A model generated the notes under the pieces. The model did not search any database. It was given only the letters and a program-made list of their open reading frames with translations, and had not been told where the DNA came from. From contig QANY01000280.1 of assembly GCA_003255025.1 (NCBI GenBank), forward strand, positions 362,759 through 426,758: a stretch of 64,000 bases of DNA. The letters are read 5' to 3'. Made by a program: the position numbers and the translations under genes. This document shows, one piece after another, positions 11,547 to 20,901 of this stretch (position 1 is the first letter of the stretch; each line of letters begins with the position of its first letter). Source of the DNA: Datisca glomerata. Its lineage: Eukaryota > Streptophyta > Magnoliopsida > Cucurbitales > Datiscaceae.

Positions 11547-12377
11547 TCATAACCTAAGATGCCATAAATATGTGTTATCATCATGATAAATTCTTTGTCG
11601 TTTGTTATTTTTAGGTTTTGCTACTTTAAATAATTCAGAATTATTTAACGCGCGTTCAGTCGGTTTAAGCATATACACTGTGTTTATAATTTTGGTATGA
11701 CATATATCGAATCTATTCTTAGAAATAATAAACTCTTTATTAATGAAAGAAACTTCGAATAATTGTTCTTGCAAAAATAAAAGAGAAATCAAATTCCTCG
11801 AAAAAATAGGAATATAATAAACATCGTTCAAAACTAAGTAATTATATCCAAAAAGTAAAAAGACTGTCCCTAATGTTTTAACTGACACAAGCGCACCATT
11901 GCCAACTCTTAAAACAACCTCACCATCAGCCAGCACCTTTTATGAATCAAGCATCTGCAAAGAAGAACATACATGGTTAGTGGCTCCTGAATCAAGTATC
12001 CAGGATGGTAAATCATATTCCACTAAACAAGTTTCAAGTACAAGTAAATCATATTTACCTTTCTTTTTCAGCTTAGAGAGATTTACGGTTTCTCTTCTAA
12101 TGACCTTCAACCCCACAGTGGGAAAACAATTTCCTTTAGGCTTGCTATCTTTCTTGTTCTTCTTAGCTTTTGGTGATGTCTTGGTTTTCTTTACTCTTTT
12201 GTTCTTACTGTTGTCCTTGCCATTGTTCTTCTTCCTTTTCTTGTTCTTAACAATATTGGAAGAAGGCTTTTGCTCGACAACATTTGCTTCTTCCTCTTTG
12301 GTCATTCTAAGGTTGGGTGACTCAAAAGTCTGCAGTTCATTCAATAATTGGGTCATGTTTAATTGCAACTTGTTCAT
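11547..12377 (-). pseudogene. Copia-1 protease and gag 3' part
   Basis: Reading leftward from 12377 there is a gag tail rich in Lys/Asn (KNKKRKKNNGKDNSKNKR), where the usual CCHC zinc knuckle has decayed to GNCFPTVG. The protease site PSWILDSGATNHVCSS follows near 11950-11990 with its DSG triad intact. After one stop (at about 11937-11939) the frame continues with the segment before integrase (VLRVGNGALVSVKTLG, YYIPIFSRNLISLLFLQEQL, TYLWHLRL). The protease would cut the polyprotein. In this family the frame would normally be continuous; here it is broken. Confidence 0.88.
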
Positions 12378-12870
12378 AACATAATTGGTCGTGAACGCAG
12401 AAAAAGATGGTCTGAGTGACTTTAGTATGATGCTAAGTTAAGTCCGCTCATCAATGGCCACCACATGTACTTCTGCCTCGTGCATTATGTTGATCATGTT
12501 CAAAACATGTTCTCGAACAGAAGTACCCTTCCTTTTCTTAGTTGTCATATAGCTCCTAGTGGTCTCATGATGACTTCGATCGGACTACTTCCCAAACATT
12601 GCCTGCAAAGATTTCATAATCTCATAGGCAGTCTCAATGATTTCATGTTTGGTTCTCAGAACATCATTCACGCTCACAAGCATGTAGCATTTCACCTTGT
12701 TGTTTGATATGATCCAAGCATCATATTTGTCCCTAACATTCTTAGGGGCGTTAGCATTGAGCTTCTCAGGACATTCTTTAGTAAGAACGAACTTATGATT
12801 CTCACAAATATGCATTAAGGTCATCATCACCGCTGCCTATCTCATCGCCAGCAGCCGCCTGCGGAGCCAG
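12378..12870 (-). pseudogene. gag: Copia-1 gag N-terminal part
   Basis: The 12585-12830 stretch reads HICENHKFVLTKECPEKL, then NVRDKYDAWIISNNKVKCYM and AYEIMKSLQAMFGK. This is the conserved copia gag start (the family wording is close to E..KFVL.EECP...A...VRDAYDRW...N.KAKCYIL). A stop-containing section then leads to VREHVLNMINIMHEAEVHVV. The exact start codon is not clear because sequence upstream of about 12840 is a GC-rich leader. Confidence 0.85.
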
Positions 12871-12923
12871 ATAGCCACTGTTCACCACCGGTACAGTATC
12901 ACCAACACTATTCACCGTTGCCG

Positions 12924-13017
12924 GAACAGTAAATTTGTTGTGTGAACAGTGTTTTCAAGGATGAACAGTGTTTTCACGGATGAAACAATGTTTTCGCGTG
13001 AACAGTAATTTTTTCCG
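12924..13017. repeat. Short 18-20-bp tandem repeats in the copia-1 leader
   Basis: Five consecutive units start with GAACAGT or GAAACAAT. The two best are GAACAGTGTTTTCAAGGAT (12944-12962) and GAACAGTGTTTTCACGGAT (12963-12981), followed by diverged units at 12982 and 13000 and preceded by one at 12924. They lie between the primer site and gag. The copia-2 leader has a looser run of similar AGCAGT/GAACAAT words at about 26630-26695. Confidence 0.8.
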
Positions 13018-13287
13018 TTCGTCTTGTGCGTTCTTCAACTTCTCGCATCCGGAATAATTATAATAATATTGAAAATAAAATTATAAAAATTCCTACGCCT
13101 CGATTTGGCTTACAAGATTTAGGAAAATTTAAAACAAAGCCTAACCCAATAATCACCATACAATTAATAATCCATTATTTTCCATACACTCAAAAAAAAT
13201 AAGCATCCATCATCATACATATCTCATATTATATGAATAATGCAAGAAAACCCACACAACATTTAACATATAAAATATATAAAGACC

Positions 13288-13299
13288 GCTCCGATACCA
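13288..13299 (-). promoter_or_regulatory. Copia-1 primer-binding site
   Basis: The minus strand reads TGGTATCGGAGC two bases inside the 5' LTR. It differs by one base from the TGGTATCAGAGC typical of plant copia elements primed by initiator-methionine tRNA. Confidence 0.88.
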
Positions 13300-13301
13300 C
13301 T

Positions 13302-15479
13302 TAATGATCGTCGTGGCGCGTGTGCGGCGCAAGCGTGAAGGCACGTGACCTTTAAAAAAATAATTTTTTAATAAAAATCGAATCTTTTAATAAAATAAAA
13401 TTTGCGCAACGCCACGATAATCAAGTAAAATTTTTTATTGAAAACTCTTTTTCAATCAGTCAGGATCCGTTATATATTTATAAGTTAAATCTACAACATG
13501 CAAGGTTAAGAATCATATACCTCTTGTAATTTATATCATGTGTCATTGCAAAGGTCAATCGATCCTCCGCTTCTCACAAAATCATTCCAGCTATCAGTAG
13601 ACTTCAAGATCCACACCAAGATTTTTCAAGTCAATCCTCAACTCACTAAGACGTGCGTGGGCACTTAGAATATTACGAGACACTTTTTATGTCTCTAGAT
13701 GCTTTCAACATATAAGATCTAGAGATTACTGAGAATGACTTTGGTGAGACGATTCTGTAAAAGAACGTGATGATTACTCTTTTAAAGATTTGATTAACGT
13801 TAGTCATAGATTAAAATTTCTCTGACAGCAATCGTGTTCTTAGTTCAACTCTTCATTGACGAACTGATGATCTGATTAACTGATTCTCTCATCTTCTTTC
13901 AACCACTAAGGCCATTAGAATAATATCTGTATATATTCTAGATAATGACGTATCAGATTTTTAGGGTTAAATTGAAATAATATTTAATTAAAAAATTATC
14001 AATTATAGTGGGATCCATTACAATTGTGCTCAATTGTAGTGCCACGTGGCACTACAGTAGTCCATGTCAATATCTGCTACCCTATTAGTGATTGACACGT
14101 GGCAAATATTACGAATTAAATATTTATGTTTATCAGATAATTATCTAGATACCAGTTAGTTCAAAATTAACATATCAGATTATCCCTATCAACTAACTTA
14201 TATGTTATTTCACAAATAACATATTTAGTTGATTTAAATTATTATCTAATAATAATTTAATTATCTAATTTCACAAATTAGATATTATGTCTCACTCATC
14301 GATAATTAAAAAAATCGATAATTATTTTTATATATGTATAATTTCCAAAACTTATATTTAAATATATAAATAATTCAATTAATTAATCTCACATAATTAT
14401 CTCATAATTATATACTTGCCCCAGAATAAAATTCATTTGGCAAGTAAGTCCTTTTCTCATGTTCTTAAATACTCACACCCTAGACAACGTAGTATAGAAG
14501 TGATTTGAGGACCATGGGCCTATAATCCTAAACTCCAATAAATCAGATTATTAATTAAACTCTTTAATTAAATAAACTTATTCATTAATTTCATTATTAC
14601 TCCACTATAAATATGGAATTGTACTCTTAGAGATCATAGAATGTATTTACATAATATTCTCATGTAGTCCACTGATATAATCATTTCATGTACTTCTGTT
14701 ATACAATTATTGGTTCGCAAATTAGAAATGGTCAAAATTTTCATTTTACCCTTCTAATTATCTATTGATCCTTAAGTATCATTAACCCACTAGTGAATGA
14801 CTAATTTATAATCTTATTATAAATTTGAGCTCAATAACTATTCAGTTCAAGAATTAACACTTAAGAGAACCAATATACAATCCGTTAGGAAAGCTTAGAT
14901 TTCAAATTTTGTAAGATCATGTCCCCAGCCATCCACATCACTGAATCTCCAAAACAAAAAGTCACTAGCCCGATTAACAAACATACCTTAACGAGTCAAG
15001 ATTTAGTAGACATCCATAAGAGTTCATGACTACTCATGATTTACACTCATCTACATATGATCATCGAATCGATGTGTATAATATCTTTATGATAAACGGC
15101 ACGTTAATAAAGATATTAATTCACATCGGTTATGTCATATATAATCTTATTATATAAAGTACATTCACTAAGATGTCTATCCACATCAATGACCCGAATC
15201 AGGATCACACTCATTCATAATGCTTAGTGAACCGTATTCGCAACCATTCATTAAACATTTCATACTTTAATATGTTGCTGACAATTTTATTCATTCTCTG
15301 ATCTTAATCCTCTCGTACTAATACAAGATCATAGTCTCATTAATGAATATGAAATTTTCAGATATTTATATAAATTATTCAACAATAATATAAAAGAAGA
15401 AGTATAAGAAAAATGTAATCCTCTTTAAATTTCATATCAAACTGTCGATACACATACTTTGATGGCATAACCCCCAACA
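13302..15479 (-). repeat. Copia-1 5' LTR (right on plus strand)
   Basis: It pairs with the left LTR and reads TGTTGGGGGTTATGCC at its minus-strand start. It retains a ~90-bp segment (about 14410-14500, with CTTGCCCCAGAATAAAATT) missing from the left LTR but present in the relative at 48540-48630. It has a simple palindromic G-box at 14035-14056 instead of the expanded cluster seen in the left LTR. Differences from the left LTR are many, so the insertion is old. Confidence 0.9.
14035..14056. promoter_or_regulatory. Perfect G-box palindrome in the copia-1-family LTR
   Basis: The core GTAGTGCCACGTGGCACTAC is self-complementary, and one more base on each side extends it to 22 bp. Its centre CACGTG is the plant G-box bound by bZIP and bHLH dimers. 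Corresponding sites occur at 7562, 45205, 46892 and 48995 in the other LTR copies of this family. Confidence 0.7.
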
Positions 15480-16260
15480 CCTTTCACAGGAGTAGCGAGC
15501 ATTACACAACGAACTTTTTCCAACTTAAAGACTACGTCGAGCAACTGATAAAGATGGGCACCTCAATCAATTCATGAAGAAAGAATGGCAAAAATAGGAT
15601 GTTGAAAAGGACAATCATGGGGAAGAAAATCACGACAATGGGAAACAACCTTTCTGGATCATTGACACAGTTATTGTGCTTACATAGCTGAAATGGACAA
15701 TGAGGAAGGAAAGGAAAATATACTGCAAAAAGTCGATGCTAGAAAAGCACCTAGAAAGATCCCTAAATGTCAGCGGGAATCCACTAAGGAGAGTCTTAAT
15801 TGATAACAGGAGTGTAGTGAACATTCTAGACCGGGCAACCTTAGAGAAATGTCAATTGAAAAACATGAGTTATAAGGAACTTCACAGCCGTTGGTAGGTT
15901 TCAACGGGGCCATCAGCTATTCAGAGGTAACCTTTATTCGTTCGGTGAATGAAAACCCTTCAACTATATGACTGAGAACATCGTCCCCGTACAACGCTAT
16001 CCTAGAGAGAACTTGGCTCCACAAAATGAAAGCAGTCCCTTGAACTTTCTAACAAGTACTAAAATATTCGGCACCAGAGGGAGTTAAAACGATAAGAGGA
16101 GATTAAGCCGCTACCCGGATCTACTCCATGAGTGCTCTGGAATCCATCAAGAAGAAGGCTACAAAAAAGGCTGAAGGAAAATTACCCATGGATTTATAAC
16201 AATCACAGGAAGACGAGCAAGATAACCTAAGGTACGAGGCGGGAGAAGAAACAAAGCCTG
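15480..16260 (+). pseudogene. Tat gag 3' end and protease region
   Basis: After the second CCTTT, the interrupted gag resumes: FHRSSEHYTTNFFQLKDYVE, QLIKMGHLNQFMKKEW. The spacing of QLKD.VE.LI..GHL..F matches the end of Tat gag. Further on, 15700-15897 reads LEKHLERSLNVSGNPLRRVL followed by IDNRSVVNILDRATLEK, the place of the aspartic protease motif, where the usual IDNGSS has an Arg instead of Gly. Several stops separate this from the reverse transcriptase. Confidence 0.75.
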
Positions 16261-17110
16261 TCCCAAAGATGAATATTCGTTGCCAAGGATAGATCAGATG
16301 GTTGATGCCACATCAGGACACGAACTACTTAGCTTCATGGACGCATACTCCGGATACAATCAGGCGAAAATGTTTCAACCTGACCAGGAAAAGGCTTCAT
16401 TCATTACCGAGTATGGTATATATTATTATAAAGTCATGCCTTTTAGACTAAAAAATGTAGGCCTACCTATCAAAGACTGGTGAACAAATTCTTCCACGAA
16501 TAAATCAGAAAAAGCATGGAAGTCTATGTAGATGACATGATGGTCAAAAGCCAGAAATGGGAGGACCATATTCGAGACCTCGAAGAAGGCTTTACAGTTC
16601 CAAGAAAAAATTCCATGAAACTAAATCCGAAAAAATGTACCTTCGGGGTATCTATGGGAAAGTTCCTCGGGCACTTGGTGACGCAGCGGGGAATCAAAGT
16701 GAACCCGGACTAAGTGAGGGAAATTACGGAGATGAAATCTCTGCGGAGCCAAAAAGAGATACAGTGGTTAACGAGAAGAGTGGCCGCCCTAAACACATTT
16801 ATGTCAAGGTCTACGGATAAGTGTAAACCTTTTTTTTTTTTTTTGAAAACTTGAGAAAGAATTCTGCAGACAGGTGGAACGAAGAATGTGAAGAAGCTCT
16901 TAGTAGAATTAAAGAGTTCCTGACAACACCACATTTGCTCTCTAAGCCAGTACCAGGTGAACAACTCCTGTTGTATTTTACCATTTCGGTAGTCGACGTC
17001 AATGCCGTACTCATCAGGGAAGAAGAAAGGAAGAAAAAACTTGTATACTTCATCAGTAAAAGCCTAATAGTAGCCGAGGTAAGTTGGTGCTGGCCATTGT
17101 GACCCCTGCA
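16261..17110 (+). pseudogene. Tat-type reverse transcriptase and first RNase H
   Basis: From 16280 the frame reads MPRIDQMVDATSGHELLSFM, DAYSGYNQAKMFQPDQEKAS, YYKVMPFRLKNVG, the core of a Ty3/gypsy reverse transcriptase. At 16516 it continues with MEVYVDDMMVKSQK (catalytic YVDD intact), then LNPKKCTFGVSMGKFLGHLV. At about 16851-17102 a further frame reads NEECEEALSRIKEFLTTPHL and QLLLYFTISVVDVNAVLIRE, the first RNase H (the catalytic Asp area reads VVDVNAVL). A poly(T) run at 16830-16842 and frame changes disrupt the coding sequence. This copy cannot make an active enzyme. Confidence 0.88.
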
Positions 17111-17354
17111 CGAAACTGAGATCCTATTTTCAGGAACATAGCATCAAACTGTTGACGGATTCACCTGTCAAAGTCTCCTGCACTCTTTAGAAGTAAGCGG
17201 GAGAATGGCGAAGTGGTCAATTGAGCTAAGCTAGTATGACATTCATTACGAATCCATAACCTAAATCAAATGGCAGGCATTAGCAAACTTCGTTGTGGAC
17301 TTCATTAAAGGAGAAGTTGATAGGTAACCTCACAAAGAAATTGAGAATGAACCT

Positions 17355-17915
17355 TAGAAACTATATGTTGATGGTGCTTCAAATAATAAAGGATCAGGAG
17401 CAGGGGTGGTAATATAGACCCCCTTTGGAGAAACATTGGAGCTCTCCATCTCTTTCGGATTCAACGTGTCAAACAATGCAGTGGAGTATGAAGCACTAAT
17501 AGTGGGAGTTTCCTTGCTACGAGAATATGAGGTAATAGATGCAAAAATATTCTGTGATTCCATCCCGATTGTAAAACATGTAATGAGAGAATATACAGCG
17601 AAAGATGAAAGGATGATAAACTACCTACAATGGGCGAATGACCTTTTAGGCACATTGAAAAGCTACAGAACCCAACAGATCCTGAGAACTGAGAATGAGC
17701 ACGCTGATTCATTGGCAAACTTGGGATCATCGTTGCAATTCCCGTACAAGAGGAACGTCCCAGTAGAATTTCTGAAAAAACCAAGCGTCTCGCTCCCGTG
17801 GAACAACGTAGCTGACGTTGAAGTAGAAAGGGAACCCAACTGGAAGGACGACATAATATGCTACCTTAAAGAGGGAATACTTCCAAAGGACAAGCTTCTC
17901 GCCAAGAAAGTATAG
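17355..17915 (+). pseudogene. Second (archaeal-type) RNase H of the Tat lineage
   Basis: From about 17357 the frame reads KLYVDGASNNKGSGAGVVI. After a stop it continues LSISFGFNVSNNAVEYEALI, VGVSLLREYEVIDAKIFCDS and TENEHADSLANLGSSLQF. The conserved acidic positions of this extra RNase H are all present: the Asp of VDGAS, the Glu of AVEYEAL, the Asp of FCDS and the Asp of HADSLA. A second RNase H between the first one and integrase is characteristic of the Tat/Ogre branch of plant Ty3/gypsy elements, and it is the main reason for the lineage assignment. Confidence 0.88.
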
Positions 17916-18019
17916 CAGCGGAGCACCAGGATACACATTGATAAATGAACTATTGTCTAAAAAATCCTTTACAGGCCCATATCTGAAGTGTCTACGAGGA
18001 AGGAAGCTCATGTATTAGA

Positions 18020-19064
18020 AAAAAATACATGAAGGAATTTGTGGAAATCATACTGGGGGCAGATCTTTAGCACACAAAGTGATGAACGAGGAGTTCTACT
18101 GGCCAAAGATGCACCAAGACGCTAAACAGTATGCAAAGAAATGTGATAAGTGTCAGCGCTTTGCACTTATAGTCAAAATGGCCCCTAGAGAACTCAAAAC
18201 CGTAGCAAGGCCTTGGCCGTTCATGCAGTGGGCTCTAGACATTGTTGGAACACTCCCCATGTCACCTGTTTAGAAGCGATTATTGTTGGTCACAACAGAT
18301 TACTTCACCAAATGGATTGAGGCTGAAGCTTTCGCCAGAATTTGTGAGTAGGAAGTAAAAGGATTCCTGTGGAAGAACATAGTATGCCGATATGGAATTC
18401 CTTGGGTCCTCATATCTGACAACAAGCTTCAGTTCACCGGAAACATGGTGAAAACCTTTTGCAAGGACTTGAAGATCATCAACCGGTTATTTACAACTTA
18501 CTATTCGTAAGGAAACAGGCAATCTAAAAGTTCAAACTGAATTATACTCGACAATATGAAAAAATGACTAGAGTCAGCCAATGGGAAGTGGGTGGAATAA
18601 TTTCCAGCAGTGTTATGGGCATATAGAACAACTCCTAGATAGGTAACGGTTGAAACAACATTTACTGTAGCATATGGAGCAGAAGCGGTGATTCCTGTTG
18701 AAATTGGGAGCCCCACTTTGAGATCTAGACTGGACTAGAAACAAAATGAAGAACTCCTAAAAACTAACCTTAATGAATTGGAAGAATGACGAGAAGCAGC
18801 CTCAATCCGGATGGCCATTACAATCAGAAGAGGAGATCTTACTTCCAGAAAAATGTACAGAAACAAGAATTTCAGAAGAGAGACTTAGTCCTAAGAAAGA
18901 TATTTCAGACAGAGGGAAAACTTTGGCCAATATGGGGAGAGTTATATATAATCAGTGGGATAGGGGGAAGCGACAACTACCGTTTGAAAACAGAAGTAGG
19001 AACAGACCTACCAAAACCATGGAATGTAGCCCACCTAAAGAAATAATTTGTTTAAAGTTATAGA
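18020..19064 (+). pseudogene. Tat-type integrase
   Basis: The zinc-binding HHCC region reads IHEGICGNHTGGRSLAHKVM and CDKCQRFA. The core follows with LLVTTDYFTKWIEAEAFARI (first Asp), GIPWVLISDNKLQFTG (second Asp) and a region that should hold the Glu but reads GNRQSKSSN instead of the usual NGQAESSN. The end has FPAVLWAYRTTPR, TFTVAYGAEAVIPVEIGSPT and, at about 19010, PKPWNVAHLKK. At least six in-frame stops occur. The end of the polyprotein lies at about 19050-19064. Confidence 0.88.
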
Positions 19065-19169
19065 GAGCATTATAGTAAATATATTTCTGTGGTTTTTACT
19101 GCATGGATTTTCCAAATAGAAACTCTTGGTGTCAGCTGTCCTCATATCTAATAACAACAACAGAAATTA

Positions 19170-19390
19170 GGGCGTAAGTCCTTGGGAGGGGCAATTAATA
19201 AGTCTTACTCCCAAAATGAACTAAAGGCATAAATAAATCATTGGAAGGGGCAATTCATAATTCCTACTCCCATAAGAAACTAAAGGCGTAAGTCCTTGAC
19301 ATGGACTAAGAATAAGTCCTACTTTAAAAAATAATTAAGGGCGTGATCCTTGATAGGGGCACTACATAAGTCATACTCTCAAAAGGAAAA
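19170..19390. repeat. Four ~55-59-bp tandem repeats in the Tat 3' region
   Basis: Units begin with GGCGTAAGTCCTTGG or a variant at 19170, 19226, 19285 and 19340, followed by AGGGGCAATTAATAAGTC and CTTACTCCCA-like text. Tandem repeats between pol and the 3' LTR are common in the Tat lineage. Confidence 0.8.
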
Positions 19391-19826
19391 AACATATTCT
19401 AAAGATGGGCAAAAAAAAGAAGAAGAATGAATGTCTTTGAAACTGAACAAAAAATAAACTGAGCAGAAAAGCTGTGAAAATGGGTGGCTCGACAAAACAG
19501 GAATGTTCCTGCTCTATTTCAACCAAAGCAAATCCTATTCTTTGAGCCAACTTAAAAGCAAGAGCGGGAATGGGTAAACAGGTAACTACAAAGATGGAAA
19601 ATTTCTTGCTAAGTGAAGATGTTTCGCTAAGAATTTTTTCCAAGTGTTTGAGAAAAATACAGAAAAAAGTAGAAACAGAGAATCATTTGAGTATTGAAAA
19701 AAGAAAAGCTGATAAAAATAGTGAAACCGGAAAAATCTTCTCATTGACCTTGGGAAAATACAAGAAGATCTACCGAAAAGTTAAGATACAAGGAAAGTAA
19801 AAAGTCCATGAAAAAAGGAAATTAAA

Positions 19827-19982
19827 CTAAGACTCCTCTTCGGGAGTAGCCTCCGCAGGAGGATCAGAAACGGGAATAGGAATGTCCATTCTAGGTTTGC
19901 CAAGGTCGTCGGGAAAATTAATAAGGGGCATGTGGGGAACCTTATTGGATTTGGCATAACGGTAACCCGAACAATAGGCCAT
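19827..19982 (-). CDS. Short antisense ORF in the Tat 3' region
   Basis: The minus strand encodes 51 residues from ATG at 19982 to TAG at 19827. It begins MAYCSGYRYAKSNKVPHMPL, continues INFPDDLGKPRMDIPIPV and ends in an acidic Pro/Glu tail (PPAEATPEEES). The frame is open a further nine or so codons upstream to a TGA. The composition is non-random (GC-richer, no low-complexity A/T runs) and unlike neighbouring frames. Extra ORFs, some antisense, are known between pol and the 3' LTR in plant Tat elements. This may be a truncated one. I recognise no domain; a chance frame cannot be excluded. Confidence 0.4.
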   Translation of the reverse strand: MAYCSGYRYAKSNKVPHMPLINFPDDLGKPRMDIPIPVSDPPAEATPEEES

Positions 19983-20104
19983 ACCATCAGATTTACCATC
20001 CGACAAAAGGAATCAGATTGATTTTTCGATCAAAAGTACTATGTGAAATCTTCATTTTTTCCTCTTTAAACTTATAAATTTTAATTTCTCCATCCAGGTT
20101 TTTA

Positions 20105-20570
20105 AGCATAATAGGGAGTATTTAGACCAAACGCTTGACACAAAAGAGTTTGGCCTGTGTCGACGGACACTGGCCAATCGCCTGTTACAATGGCGTTTGG
20201 GGCTCAAACGCCATCAATAGGACACAAACACCATCAATAGGACACAAACGCCATCAATAGGACACAAACGCCATTCATGACCAGTGAATCGCCTGTCTCG
20301 AATGGCGTTTGGGGCCTGATGGTCTTGCCCCAAATTCTTGACACAAAGGTGTTTGGCCCATGTCCATGAACACGAGACAAAATCCTGTTACAATGATGTT
20401 TGGGGTCCAAACGCCATCAGCAGACCCCAAATGCCATTAATTACTAGCGATTCACTATCATGAATGGCGTTTTGGGCCAAATGGTCGTGTTTGGGCCCCA
20501 AACGCCTGTCATCATGGGATTTGGGGCCCAAACGCGATCAACTATCCCTAAATGCATTTGAAGATAGGCA
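20105..20570. repeat. Palindrome-rich minisatellite built on GGCGTTTGGGGCC
   Basis: ATGGCGTTTGGGGC and its complement CCAAACGCCAT recur many times. Three perfect or near-perfect 20-bp units (GACACAAACGCCATCAATAG) lie at 20221-20280. A larger unit of roughly 200 bp is also visible: CTTGACACAAAxGxGTTTGGCC occurs near 20134 and again near 20337, followed each time by CCTGTTACAATGxxGTTTGGGG. The block lies between the Tat 3' region and the FAR1/MULE relic; which one it belongs to is unclear. Confidence 0.8.
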
Positions 20571-20901
20571 ATTCATCTGACCTATAGGAGATTAAGACCA
20601 CCAAAGTAGCTCTTTGGGTCCTAATAACCTAGTTTGACATTTTTATTGGTTGGCGATGTCTGATGGTTGTGCAATTAAATGGGGTAATTACTCTTCGTAA
20701 ATCATTCTTAAAAATCATATATTCACTCAACTAAACACATTTTCACTAATTTTCAAATGCTCTAAACTTCAAATACACTTGCTCCTTCATATTCTTTGTT
20801 TGGATTATCCAATTTTCAACTCTAACTGAGGGATCGGCTACACCGAAAAGGTAATGTTTGTTTAATTTTCTTTAATTTTTTAAGATTAAGCATCTTCAAA
20901 G

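Larger units (their letters stand above)
6762..15479 (-). mobile_element. Copia-1: nested Ty1/copia LTR retrotransposon, 8,718 bp
   Basis: The element is bounded by two long direct LTRs (6762-8943 and 13302-15479), carries a tRNA-iMet-type primer site inside the right LTR and a polypurine tract inside the left LTR, and is flanked by CCTTT duplications. Internally, the minus strand encodes gag, protease, integrase, reverse transcriptase and RNase H in the copia order. All are broken by stops and frameshifts. LTRs of about 2.18 kb are long for an internal region of about 4.36 kb. It sits inside Tat gag and is therefore younger than that element. Confidence 0.92.

Noticed and set aside
11899..12384. 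161-codon plus-strand frame with apparent membrane segments
   Set aside because: It is antisense to the copia-1 gag/protease. The Leu/Phe-rich part is the reverse reading of the Lys-rich gag tail.
17461..18011. Minus-strand frames of 107, 94 and 63 codons
   Set aside because: They lie opposite the Tat RNase H frame, which has clear motifs.
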